Part shown: positions 1-5,764 of the stretch, piece by piece
How the letters are laid out: every line of letters starts with the position of its first letter
Numbering within the stretch: position 1 is the stretch's first letter
The notes under the pieces: model-generated
What the model saw: only the letters and a program-made list of their open reading frames with translations
Told to the model about the DNA's origin: nothing
Database searches by the model: none
Translations under genes and position numbers: made by a program
Assembly: GCA_023229605.1 (NCBI GenBank)
Contig: JALNYY010000174.1
Span: 1 to 7,931 of the forward strand
DNA: 7,931 nt
Direction: 5' to 3'
Source of the DNA: Methylobacter sp.
Lineage (GTDB): Bacteria > Pseudomonadota > Gammaproteobacteria > Methylococcales > Methylomonadaceae

Positions 1-23
1 GAATGGCTTAAGGAGGTATTTGT

Positions 24-52
24 TTGTACGCCATGTTCCGTTGTTTTATACT
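24..52 (+). promoter_or_regulatory. Candidate sigma70 promoter of the antitoxin-toxin pair
   Basis: TTGTAC at 24-29 (3 of 6 matches to the -35 consensus) and TATACT at 47-52 (5 of 6 to the -10) are separated by 17 bp. Transcription would start near 59, about 34 bases before the antitoxin ATG. No clear operator palindrome is visible around it. This rests on pattern matching only, and the -35 box is weak. Confidence 0.35.
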
Positions 53-92
53 CGACCCCATCAAAACAGTCAGGCCGTCAGGAAATTAATTT

Positions 93-293
93 ATGAATAC
101 CGCCAACATGAGCAGCAAGGAAATTATCAAAGATTTGCTTTTGCGGCTACCGGATGAGGTTTCTTTACACCAGATTGCGCAAGAAATTGAGTTTATTGCA
201 GCTGTACGGCAAGGAATGGCGGAGCTTGATCGCGGAGAAAGCGTCACAGTTGAGCAAATAGAAAAAGAACTGCCCTCATGGATTATGAGGTAA
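93..293 (+). CDS. Small antitoxin-like protein of a RelE/ParE-type toxin-antitoxin module
   Basis: This 66-residue acidic protein most likely binds and neutralises a RelE/ParE-family toxin in the cytoplasm. The sequence shows two helical stretches: residues 7-20, ending in a LPDE turn, and residues 24-50, with the IEFIAAVRQGMAELDRGE pattern. A short tail ending in PSWIMR follows. This size and pattern, with a conserved 'EFI..vR.G...ldrGe' core and a 'PSW' end, is one I associate with small antitoxins next to ParE-like toxins. The start is ATG 93, with AGGA at 80-83 about nine bases upstream; the internal Met6 has no such site. The toxin reading frame begins at 278 and overlaps the last codons, the usual arrangement for co-translated modules. 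The partner toxin is broken, so this antitoxin is probably an orphan. The family name is inferred from pattern and context, and the exact antitoxin fold is not certain. Confidence 0.75.
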   Translation: MNTANMSSKEIIKDLLLRLPDEVSLHQIAQEIEFIAAVRQGMAELDRGESVTVEQIEKELPSWIMR

Positions 294-352
294 CGCTGTC
301 ATAGTCAGCTCGCCGCGATCTTGAAGATGTCGTGCGTTATATCTCAGTTTTG
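278..352 (+). pseudogene. Broken 5' remnant of a RelE/ParE-family toxin gene
   Basis: Reading from ATG 278 gives MDYEVTLS, an amber codon at 302-304, then SARRDLEDVVRYIS (305-346). The (A)RrDLEdivrYI pattern is the hallmark of the first strand and helix of RelE/ParE mRNA-interferase or gyrase-poisoning toxins, normally about 90-100 residues long. Only about the first quarter is present. Homology stops near 346, immediately before the palindromic repeat element, and I could not find the rest of the toxin in the 70 bases beyond that element. The frame overlaps the antitoxin stop by 16 bases, as expected for a functional module. The gene is therefore doubly inactivated, by a nonsense codon and by truncation. 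Which residue was lost at the amber codon cannot be told from one sequence. Confidence 0.75.
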
Positions 353-355
353 CTA

Positions 356-459
356 GTTCCCAAGCTCCAGCTTGGGAAATCGGTTTTGGAAGCTCCACCG
401 TCCTGTTTCGCGAAGCTAGAGCTTCGCCTTCTAGGTTTCCAATCTGGAGATTGGGAACC
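356..459. repeat. Dispersed palindromic repeat element with three hairpins (MITE/REP-like)
   Basis: Three perfect or near-perfect inverted repeats lie in tandem. The first is TTCCCAAGCT (357-366) with AGCTTGGGAA (369-378). The second is GCGAAGCT (410-417) with AGCTTCGC (420-427). The third is GGTTTCCAATCT (434-445) with AGATTGGGAACC (448-459), which has a single G-T pair. Each has a two-base centre. The outer palindromes are diverged copies of the same core, so the element's two ends are inverted relative to each other. Translated, it yields the spurious 'VPKLQLGK' peptide that I recognise from over-annotated repeats in gammaproteobacterial genomes. It starts right where the toxin remnant stops, which suggests insertion or recombination at that point. 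It has no transposase and would need one in trans. Confidence 0.8.
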
Positions 460-534
460 AGCGTTAAAACAATCACACGATGAATTTATGAGGAATATAC
501 GAAAAATTAGCTTTTTTATAAGACGATTGATGTC

Positions 535-948
535 GTGTATATCATGTTAGGCCTGTCCATGCCGATTCGTCCTGGAACATCCCGTTGGGTCGTCGCTGCC
601 GTAAAGGTGAGATTCGGCTGGCCTACGAGTCGAGTGCGTGTACCATATCGTGGCGCAGAATTCCTGTTACGACCCGAGACGGACGAGGATGCACCCTCAA
701 TTTGTATCAAAGATGAAAACGGTTTGACTCTTCGAGAGGGAAACGACCTAATAAATAGATTATTGAGTGCACTCACCTGGGCACATAGTGCAGGTGCTCA
801 CGTTGAGTGGGTCGTCGGTTCTAGCGGCGATGAGCCTATACGAGTTGGGAAAGGAGAGCTCAGGCATGTCGCAGAGCCTTGGCACTTGATATACCTTCCA
901 CAGCCATGCGAAGAAAAAGCTCTGCGGGCGCTTGCGGTCTTTCGCTAG
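535..948 (+). pseudogene. 5' part of an amber-interrupted gene (MauJ-like/hypothetical)
   Basis: This frame ends at amber codon 946-948, and the very next codons continue the same frame into 952-1365, so it is read as the N-terminal part of one gene of about 276 codons. The start is uncertain: GTG 535, ATG 544 and ATG 559 are all in frame and none has a good ribosome binding site. An upstream in-frame stop at 508-510 sets the limit. TATAAG at 517-522 could be a -10 box, but no convincing -35 accompanies it. The encoded part is about 130 residues and looks globular. It opens with a beta-rich stretch (WVVAAVKVRFGWP, then VRVPYRGAEFLLRPE), followed by a helix (NDLINRLLSALTWAHSAG) and strands. 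The stop falls inside a helix (EKALRALAVFR). No signal peptide or membrane segment is seen. Resemblance to proteins labelled 'methylamine utilization protein MauJ' is from memory and is tentative; no methylamine genes are nearby. Confidence 0.6.
946..948 (+). other. In-frame amber codon splitting the gene at 535-1365
   Basis: TAG at 946-948 sits between CGC (Arg) and GCA (Ala). Both flanks are in the same frame, and about 410 bases are open on each side. The translated flanks read as one continuous amphipathic helix (KALRALAVFR, then ALSLDNPAYRF). One base change from a sense codon such as GAG, CAG, AAG or TGG explains it. A sequencing error or a true nonsense mutation are the leading explanations, and readthrough is the less likely third. 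Confidence 0.85.
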
Positions 949-951
949 GCA

Positions 952-1365
952 TTGTCTCTTGATAACCCGGCTTACCGATTCTTAGGACTCTTTAAGGTAC
1001 TGAATATTCGATTCTCTTCTGGCAAAGATCAAAAGAATTGGATCAATCAAAATCTGCAAAAGTTAAAGCATCCTCGTTCCGTGGAGCGGCTTCAGCAATT
1101 AGTACACGAAGCGGATATCGGCGCATATCTCTACCATCAAGGAAGGTGTGCCGTTGCACACGCTTTTTCTCTGGATGTTGTAGACCCTGATGCTTCCGAA
1201 GACATGCGACGTCTTGAAGATGACCTATTCTTAATAAAGGAACTGGCCGAGATTCTGATTTCAAAAGAGTTCGGGGTTCCCACAGATTCCGAGTTTTGGC
1301 TTTCGCTGCGAAGCTCACGCGTGATGCCCACTGAGTGTGTAAAACCCTTGGTTGAAGAGCAGTAA
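952..1365 (+). pseudogene. 3' part of the amber-interrupted gene, with an R-x4-H (HEPN-like) motif
   Basis: This is the same frame as the preceding segment, beginning one codon after the amber stop. If translated separately it would have to start at TTG 952, which has no Shine-Dalgarno, so an independent gene is unlikely. The product is about 138 residues and almost entirely helical: NPAYRFLGLFKVLNI, then QKNWINQNLQKL, then VERLQQLVHEADIGAYLY. After these comes GRCAVAHAF (Arg codon 1144-1146, His codon 1159-1161), then VDPDASEDMRRLEDDL and LIKELAEILI. The R-x4-H spacing after a long helix resembles the catalytic motif of HEPN RNases and Apea-like HEPN proteins, although the residue after Arg is Cys rather than the more usual polar residue. 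The same 'RCAVAHA...VDPD..ED..RL' signature is what I associate with MauJ-labelled proteins. Nuclease activity is speculation. The gene ends with TAA 99 bases before the phosphodiesterase gene. Confidence 0.6.
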
Positions 1366-1381
1366 AAGCCCTGCCGATCGA

Positions 1382-1416
1382 GGATGTTTTTTATGCTCGA
1401 CATCCCAACTATTGGG
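1382..1416 (+). repeat. Two short inverted repeats in the gap before the phosphodiesterase gene
   Basis: GGATGT (1382-1387) pairs with ACATCC (1400-1405) across a 12-base loop. CCCAA (1404-1408) pairs with TTGGG (1412-1416) across three bases. The two share bases 1404-1405, so they compete. Neither is followed by a T tract, so a rho-independent terminator is not supported. The rest of the 99-base gap shows no clear promoter. Confidence 0.3.
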
Positions 1417-1464
1417 CTAAGCTAACGCCGAAGCACCGAATCAAGTTAATGAGGATATAAAATA

Positions 1465-2217
1465 ATGAGCAACCAGAACACATGCTTGATCTATGCTCAC
1501 CGCGGCGCTAATAAGGAAGCGGCTGAAAACACCCGAACCGCATTCAATAAAGCGCTGCGATACCCGATAGACGGCATTGAAACCGATGTGCAGTTGAGCT
1601 TGGATGAGGTGCCTGTGCTTTGGCATGACTGGGAGCTGGATAAGCTGGGCCATCCGGGAAAATGCATCGACGATTTCAATTTTGCGCAGCTTGAACAAAT
1701 GGATTTTGCCGGATACAGTTCGCCCGATGCGATGCCGGAAGGCGCGTTGAGCCTTCAGGAGTTTATCGGCAGTTACCGGGGGCGTTGCGGCCTGGATATT
1801 GAGCTTAAAAGCCGAGACGGGGAATCGCGGCAACGGCTGGAAAGCAAGATACTGAAAATGCTGGCGATCATCGGCGCATCCTCCGCCGATGGCGTGTTTA
1901 TTTCCTCGTTCAGTCTGCCCGGCCTGATTTTCGCCCATCAACACGCGCCGGATTTTCCGCTTTACTATCTGCTGTCCGGCCATCACGCTCAGGCCGATAT
2001 TGAGCAGTTTATTGAAGAGCACAGCTTCCTTGCCGGTTTTTGCCTGCCGATCGACATCCATAACGATTCTATTGCCAAGCTTTTGCGCGACAACGGCAAA
2101 GGCGTCGGGGTTTATACCTGCAACAGCGTCGAGGAGATTCAAAAGGCGCTGGATCTGAAGGTCAATATCCTGATTACCGATTACCCGCAGCTGGCATTGC
2201 AGATGCGCGATTCGTGA
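1465..2217 (+). CDS. Glycerophosphodiester phosphodiesterase (GDPD family, cytosolic UgpQ type)
   Basis: It hydrolyses glycerophosphodiesters, the deacylated phospholipid head groups, to sn-glycerol-3-phosphate and an alcohol, using a divalent metal. The 250 residues form a single GDPD TIM barrel. The expected active-site residues are visible: H12-R13 (in AHRGAN), E21 in AENT (usually PENT), E39 and D41 (IETDVQ), H54 (LWHD), and E113 and K115 (LDIELK). The C-terminal barrel signatures GVYTCNS and ILITDYPQLAL are also present. There is no signal peptide, so it should act in the cytoplasm on imported or internally produced substrates, as UgpQ does, unlike periplasmic GlpQ. The start is ATG 1465, with GAGGA at 1451-1455 and a nine-base spacer. 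Its stop overlaps the GTG of the glycerol-3-phosphate dehydrogenase, which consumes its product, and this strongly supports the assignment. The length is normal for the short bacterial GDPD class. Confidence 0.93.
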   Translation: MSNQNTCLIYAHRGANKEAAENTRTAFNKALRYPIDGIETDVQLSLDEVPVLWHDWELDKLGHPGKCIDDFNFAQLEQMDFAGYSSPDAMPEGALSLQEFIGSYRGRCGLDIELKSRDGESRQRLESKILKMLAIIGASSADGVFISSFSLPGLIFAHQHAPDFPLYYLLSGHHAQADIEQFIEEHSFLAGFCLPIDIHNDSIAKLLRDNGKGVGVYTCNSVEEIQKALDLKVNILITDYPQLALQMRDS

Positions 2218-3767
2218 AACGCAACTTTGCGCAACTGGCCGACCGGCATTTTGATGTGCTGGTTTGCGGCGGCGGCATTTACGGCGCGTGGACGGCGTAT
2301 GATGCCGCTTTGCGCGGTCTGAAAGTTGCTATCGTCGATCGGGGCGACTGGGCCTCGGGAACCTCGTCCGCTTTCACTAAGCTGATACACGGCGGCCTGC
2401 GCTATCTGGAGTCGCTGGATTTCAAGCTGGTTAAAAAAGCCTTGCGCGAACGCGAGATGCTGAAGAAAGCCGCGCCGCACCGCGTCTGGCTGCTGCGCTT
2501 TGGCGTTCCGGTTTTTAAGGATAGCCGGTTGGGCAGTATCCGCCTGAAATTCGGTTTGATGTTTTATGATTTTTTGGCCGGAACGCTTAGCTCCGGCCAA
2601 GCTCATCGTCATTTTAGTCGGGGCGCATTCGCGGAGCGTTTTCCCTGCCTCAATCCGGCCTTATTAACAGGCGGTTTTACTTATGCCGACGCTCAGACGG
2701 ACGATGCCCGATTAGTTCTGGAGCTGATCGACGGCGCGTTATCGGCCGGCGCGGTGTGCCTGAATTACTGCAAGGTGACCGGCTTTATCGAAGATAAGGG
2801 ACAAATCTGCGGAGCCAAGGTTCAAGACCAAGTCGACGGCAAAACAACAATCGTTTACGCCCGGCAAATCGTTAATGCCATCGGGCAATGGACGATTGAA
2901 AGCAGTTGCCGGTTAACCAAAGGCGTGCATTTGATCTTACCCAAGGCGCTGGATAATGAAGCGCTGTTGCTGACTGCGAAATCGGACGGGCGGGTGTTCT
3001 TTATGATTCCGTGGTACGGGCTGACGCTGCTGGGCACCACCGATACTGATTATACCGGAGATGTCGAGCAAGTCTGCGTTGACAGCGATGACGTCGATTA
3101 TCTGTTGACCGAGGTTAACCGTGTGCTGGGTGTAAATTGGACTGAGGAGGATATTATCGGCCGTTACGCGGGACTGCGCGTTTTAAAACAGAGTCCAAAA
3201 GCAATGCCGTCTGCCGTCAGCCGCGACTGGGAACTGAAAGTCGCCGAGAACGGCCTGCTGACTTCCATCGGCGGGAAAATCACGTCGGCGCGTGAGGATG
3301 CGGCTCAGATCGTCAATACGATTTGTGAAAATTTAGGCGTCAACGAACCTTGCCGCACCAACGGCAGGCCGTTTCCGTGGCTGCCGGATCAGGATTACCG
3401 GTTGTGGAAGGAGCAGGCTTTGGCCGAAGCCGCAACATTGGGCATAGACAGCGAAAGCGCCCAATGGCTGATACGGCGACATGCAAAACGCGTGTCGGTG
3501 ATTTTTCAATTGATAGAGCAGGATGCTTCGTTGGCGAAGCGGATAACACCAACGCTGTCTTTCATATTCGCCGATTTGGCGTTTTGTGCCGGAAATGAAA
3601 TGGTCGTGCATCTCGATGACCTGCTCAGACGGCGGATTCCGTTGTTAATTTTGGCCAAAATGACTGAGGGTGAGCTGCGTTATCTCGCCGAAATTACGGC
3701 AAGAACTCTGGGGTGGGACGAGGTTGCTTTAAATGCCGAGTTTGAAATGTGCGCCCAAAAAATATGA
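2214..3767 (+). CDS. glpD: FAD-dependent glycerol-3-phosphate dehydrogenase
   Basis: This enzyme oxidises sn-glycerol-3-phosphate to dihydroxyacetone phosphate, reducing FAD and then quinone at the inner membrane. The 517 residues compare with about 500 for E. coli GlpD. Residues 14-45 are the Rossmann dinucleotide-binding fold, with GGGIYG at 19-24 and an acidic end strand (VAIVDRGD). GTSSAFTKLIHGGLRYLES then matches the family signature around the flavin. LLGTTDTDY, AGLRVL and IGGKITSAR are further conserved blocks of the catalytic part. The last 130 or so residues form the C-terminal helical domain, including NEMVVHLDDLLRRR. The start is GTG 2214, inside the GTGA overlap with the phosphodiesterase stop. 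No good Shine-Dalgarno precedes it, so translation is probably coupled to the upstream gene. A GlpA-type annotation is conceivable, but no GlpB or GlpC partners are present. Confidence 0.93.
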   Translation: MKRNFAQLADRHFDVLVCGGGIYGAWTAYDAALRGLKVAIVDRGDWASGTSSAFTKLIHGGLRYLESLDFKLVKKALREREMLKKAAPHRVWLLRFGVPVFKDSRLGSIRLKFGLMFYDFLAGTLSSGQAHRHFSRGAFAERFPCLNPALLTGGFTYADAQTDDARLVLELIDGALSAGAVCLNYCKVTGFIEDKGQICGAKVQDQVDGKTTIVYARQIVNAIGQWTIESSCRLTKGVHLILPKALDNEALLLTAKSDGRVFFMIPWYGLTLLGTTDTDYTGDVEQVCVDSDDVDYLLTEVNRVLGVNWTEEDIIGRYAGLRVLKQSPKAMPSAVSRDWELKVAENGLLTSIGGKITSAREDAAQIVNTICENLGVNEPCRTNGRPFPWLPDQDYRLWKEQALAEAATLGIDSESAQWLIRRHAKRVSVIFQLIEQDASLAKRITPTLSFIFADLAFCAGNEMVVHLDDLLRRRIPLLILAKMTEGELRYLAEITARTLGWDEVALNAEFEMCAQKI

Positions 3768-3771
3768 ACGA

Positions 3772-3806
3772 TGGAAAGTCCGGACCGAGATTTTTTGGAT
3801 TTTCCA
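3772..3806 (+). terminator. Hairpin just after glpD, candidate transcription end
   Basis: Bases 3772-3784 pair with 3794-3806 in a 13-bp stem with three G-T pairs and a nine-base loop, starting four bases after the glpD stop. The 3' arm is T-rich, but what follows (CCCGACTG) is not a T tract. It is therefore a possible processing or termination structure rather than a textbook rho-independent terminator. Confidence 0.35.
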
Positions 3807-3936
3807 CCCGACTGTCTTGGCGACGTATTGGAAGCGATCTTACATGGAGTCAGGCGGATTTTTTACAGTGCTTTGTTTTTCTTTAAAGGATATTATTGCA
3901 GTTTATTATGATTTCGAAAGAGTTCTAAATGGTCAA

Positions 3937-3965
3937 TTCAAAGGTTTTTTTTGGGGTATTAAACT
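3937..3965 (+). promoter_or_regulatory. Weak candidate promoter for the binding-protein/TonB-receptor operon
   Basis: The gap at 3768-3990 is clearly AT-rich towards its right end, and a new transcription unit is expected here. TTCAAA (3937-3942) and TAAACT (3960-3965) are 17 bp apart, each matching four of six consensus bases. A T8 tract (3945-3952) lies in the spacer. TATGAT at 3907-3912 is an alternative -10 without a good -35. I see no convincing operator or riboswitch. Because the receptor may respond to metal limitation, a Fur-like site was looked for by eye but not found. Confidence 0.25.
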
Positions 3966-3990
3966 ACGGTTTTAATGAAAGACACTAAAA

Positions 3991-4779
3991 ATGAAACGAG
4001 TCTTGACTGTTTTTTTTATCTTTTCTGTATTTATTACCGGAGGTTACTGGTCTGCCCATTCGAATGTCGGGTCGATTATTTATTTTTATAATCCGGAAAC
4101 GAACATCAACAATTTTGCCACGTTAAAAACAGCTTTTGATACTTATTTGGTGAAACATGGCGGTTATTATTTTCAGCCTTTTGATGTTAGAGAAAATTTT
4201 GAAGCGGTAATCCGGGAAAAAAAAGGCGATATTTATTTGTTATCCAGCTGGCATTTAAAGGCCTTGCAGCAGAAGAAGGTTCCGCTGGAAATTGCTCTGG
4301 TCGGCACGTCAAAGGGTAACACAATGCAAAGGAAGGTACTGAGTACAAAAAAAGATATTGTCGACGTCTCTATGCTTAAGAATACCGTGATTGCAGGCGC
4401 AGGGAGTGAAGAATATATCCACAGCGTATTGAAGCAAATACTCGGTAAGGGGCAGGACGCACTGCTTAAAGACATCAAAATACTCATCGTTCCTAAAGAC
4501 ATCGATGCGCTCATGGCAGTGGGTTTTGGCATGGCGACCGCAGCCATTTCCGCAGAGAGCAGTTTGGATAAGCTGGCGATGATTAATCCCAATCAATTTC
4601 GGGAATTACACAGCTTGGGCTTTAGCGAAAAGGATTATTTGTTAATTGCAGCAACATTGAAGAAGCCGGAGCAACAAGAGGAGCAATTACTTGAGGTGTT
4701 ACGCAAAATGTCGGAGGCGGATGCAGGTGAAGAAAATTTAAAGTTACTGGGCATAGATGGCTGGAGGGCGCTGCAATGA
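3991..4779 (+). CDS. PhnD/SsuA-like periplasmic substrate-binding protein
   Basis: This is a probable periplasmic ligand-binding protein of the type II (transferrin-like) fold used for phosphonate, phosphite, sulfonate and similar solutes. Residues 1 to about 22 are a signal peptide (MKR, then LTVFFIFSVFITGG). No Cys follows, so it is not a lipoprotein. The mature part has the family's opening strand (SIIYFYNPE), an early helix that ends in LVKHGGYYF, and a GDIYLLSSWHLKALQ block corresponding to the 'GeiDia.l' segment. Domain-crossing segments and AMINPNQFRELHSLGF follow. At 262 residues it is slightly short for the family. The start is ATG 3991, with weak GAAAG at 3977-3981. An A8 run at 4217-4224 forms an in-frame A-AAA-AAA slippery heptamer. 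No permease or ATPase gene accompanies it, so the ligand could be sensed or handed on rather than imported by a local ABC system. The ligand cannot be named. Confidence 0.75.
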   Translation: MKRVLTVFFIFSVFITGGYWSAHSNVGSIIYFYNPETNINNFATLKTAFDTYLVKHGGYYFQPFDVRENFEAVIREKKGDIYLLSSWHLKALQQKKVPLEIALVGTSKGNTMQRKVLSTKKDIVDVSMLKNTVIAGAGSEEYIHSVLKQILGKGQDALLKDIKILIVPKDIDALMAVGFGMATAAISAESSLDKLAMINPNQFRELHSLGFSEKDYLLIAATLKKPEQQEEQLLEVLRKMSEADAGEENLKLLGIDGWRALQ

Positions 4780-4832
4780 AGGGGTTCAATAATCGCCGCG
4801 CATCCTGCAATAAAGGCTGGAACCAGTTATGA
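4776..4832 (+). CDS. 18-codon mini-ORF bridging two binding-protein genes
   Basis: ATG 4776 overlaps the upstream TGA (ATGA, 4776-4779), and its own TGA overlaps the downstream ATG in the same way (ATGA, 4829-4832). A strong GGAGG at 4763-4767 lies eight bases before the start, better than the site of either large neighbour. The peptide is MKGFNNRRASCNKGWNQL, basic and without a hydrophobic core, so the act of translation may matter more than the product. The likely role is to carry ribosomes from one gene to the next, since the downstream gene has only a weak AAAGG at 4812-4816. The geometry is seen directly; expression is inferred. Confidence 0.45.
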   Translation: MKGFNNRRASCNKGWNQL

Positions 4833-5764
4833 AAATAATAAATTTTTGTAAGGCCTTAATCTTGTTGGCTGTCTTCTTTGTGAGTGTCGGCTTTGCCGAA
4901 TCGAGTAAAGTGCTGATCGTTAATAGTGACAATACGGTTTATCGATATGAAAAAATCGCTACGGAATTTAAAAAAGTTTTGCAGCAAAACGGCTATCAAT
5001 GGGTTGAGTTTAACTTGGATCGTCATGCCAATGCCGAAGAGGAATTGAAACAGCTTATCCAACAAGAAAATCCCGCATTCATTTATAGCATAGGAACCAA
5101 AGCCTATTCGTTAGCGCATATTCATGCCCATAGCAGAAAGTTGTTATTTTCGGCAGTGATTAACTGGCGCAGGTTGGACATTGGTGAAGGGACTTATGGC
5201 GTCGCTAACGAATTGTCATCTGCGCAAGAAATATCGTTGTTGCGCTATTTCTTTCCAACGATTAAAAAAATCGGCTTGCTTTACAATGATAAATTCAGCC
5301 GCGAATATGTGGAAACCATCAAAAAAGATGCCTTATCCTTAGGTATAGATATTATTGCTCAGACTGTTAATGATCAGCAGGACATCGATGAGGCGCTCAA
5401 TGAGTTGCTGCCGAAAATAGATATGTTCTGGATTATTTCCGATCCGATTGTTTTAAGCAGTAAAGAGTCAGTGCAGCAAATTTTTCAATCAGCGCAACAA
5501 CAAAATAAACCTGTTTACGCCTACAGCGATGTGTTTATAGAACATGGGGCAGTTTTGGCAATTTCTGCGGATATTGCCACGATTGGGAGACAGTCGGCGA
5601 ATTTAGCCATGATGATGGATAAAGTGCCTGCAGGCACAGTACAGGCCCCTGCCGGATCAACGATTACTTTAAATAAATGCGCTCTCGACGCATTGCAACT
5701 CAAGTTTAATCAGGATGCCCTGGATTCGGTAAATAAAATTGTGGGCTGTGATAAGAATGATTAA
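4829..5764 (+). CDS. Periplasmic ABC_sub_bind-type substrate-binding protein
   Basis: This is a probable periplasmic binding protein of the ABC_sub_bind (TrpX-like) group, which has the two-lobed type I fold. Residues 1 to about 23 form a signal peptide (MKIINFCKALILLAVFFVS, then VGFA before ESS). The first lobe begins with KVLIVNSDNTVYRYEKIATE. It continues through NPAFIYSIGTKAYSLA, typical of the 'D.I...gt.a..a' segment, and a proline-containing link (FFPTIKKIGLLYND). The second lobe has a sugar-binding-protein-like helix and strand alternation, with IDMFWIISDPIVLSS, KPVYAYSDVFIEHGAVLAIS and IGRQSANLAMMM. These are all strong matches to the group, and the 311 residues are a normal length. 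It lies between the PhnD-like gene and the TonB-receptor gene. Its stop is eight bases inside the receptor gene. No partner membrane components are visible. The ligand is unknown; amino acids or other small solutes are typical of the group. Confidence 0.82.
   Translation: MKIINFCKALILLAVFFVSVGFAESSKVLIVNSDNTVYRYEKIATEFKKVLQQNGYQWVEFNLDRHANAEEELKQLIQQENPAFIYSIGTKAYSLAHIHAHSRKLLFSAVINWRRLDIGEGTYGVANELSSAQEISLLRYFFPTIKKIGLLYNDKFSREYVETIKKDALSLGIDIIAQTVNDQQDIDEALNELLPKIDMFWIISDPIVLSSKESVQQIFQSAQQQNKPVYAYSDVFIEHGAVLAISADIATIGRQSANLAMMMDKVPAGTVQAPAGSTITLNKCALDALQLKFNQDALDSVNKIVGCDKND

Noticed and set aside
10..89. A perfect AAGGAGGT at 10-17 followed by short frames starting at TTG 24 or ATG 33
   Set aside because: The frame gives only about 20 codons ending in TAA at 87-89, and the ATG is too far from the site. 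It is probably chance or the remains of something outside the window.
1..96. An open frame from the window edge that ends in TGA at 94-96, overlapping the antitoxin ATG
   Set aside because: The 31 codons have no recognisable pattern, a second frame is also open here, and a promoter-like sequence lies within it. A gene end cannot be supported.
501..519. An AAAAA-TTAGC-TTTTT inverted repeat before the split gene, considered as a terminator
   Set aside because: The stem is only five A-T pairs without GC content, too weak for rho-independent termination.
332..550. A 72-codon + strand frame through the palindromic element
   Set aside because: It is the translation of the repeat (the spurious VPKLQLGK peptide). 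It begins inside the toxin remnant and has no ribosome binding site.
1441..2142. A 233-codon frame on the - strand opposite the phosphodiesterase gene
   Set aside because: It lies antisense to a gene whose catalytic residues are all recognisable, and its translation shows no family features.
3733..3975. An 80-codon + strand frame overlapping the end of glpD and the following gap
   Set aside because: It overlaps the conserved glpD C-terminus, has no Shine-Dalgarno, and its composition looks like translated AT-rich non-coding DNA.
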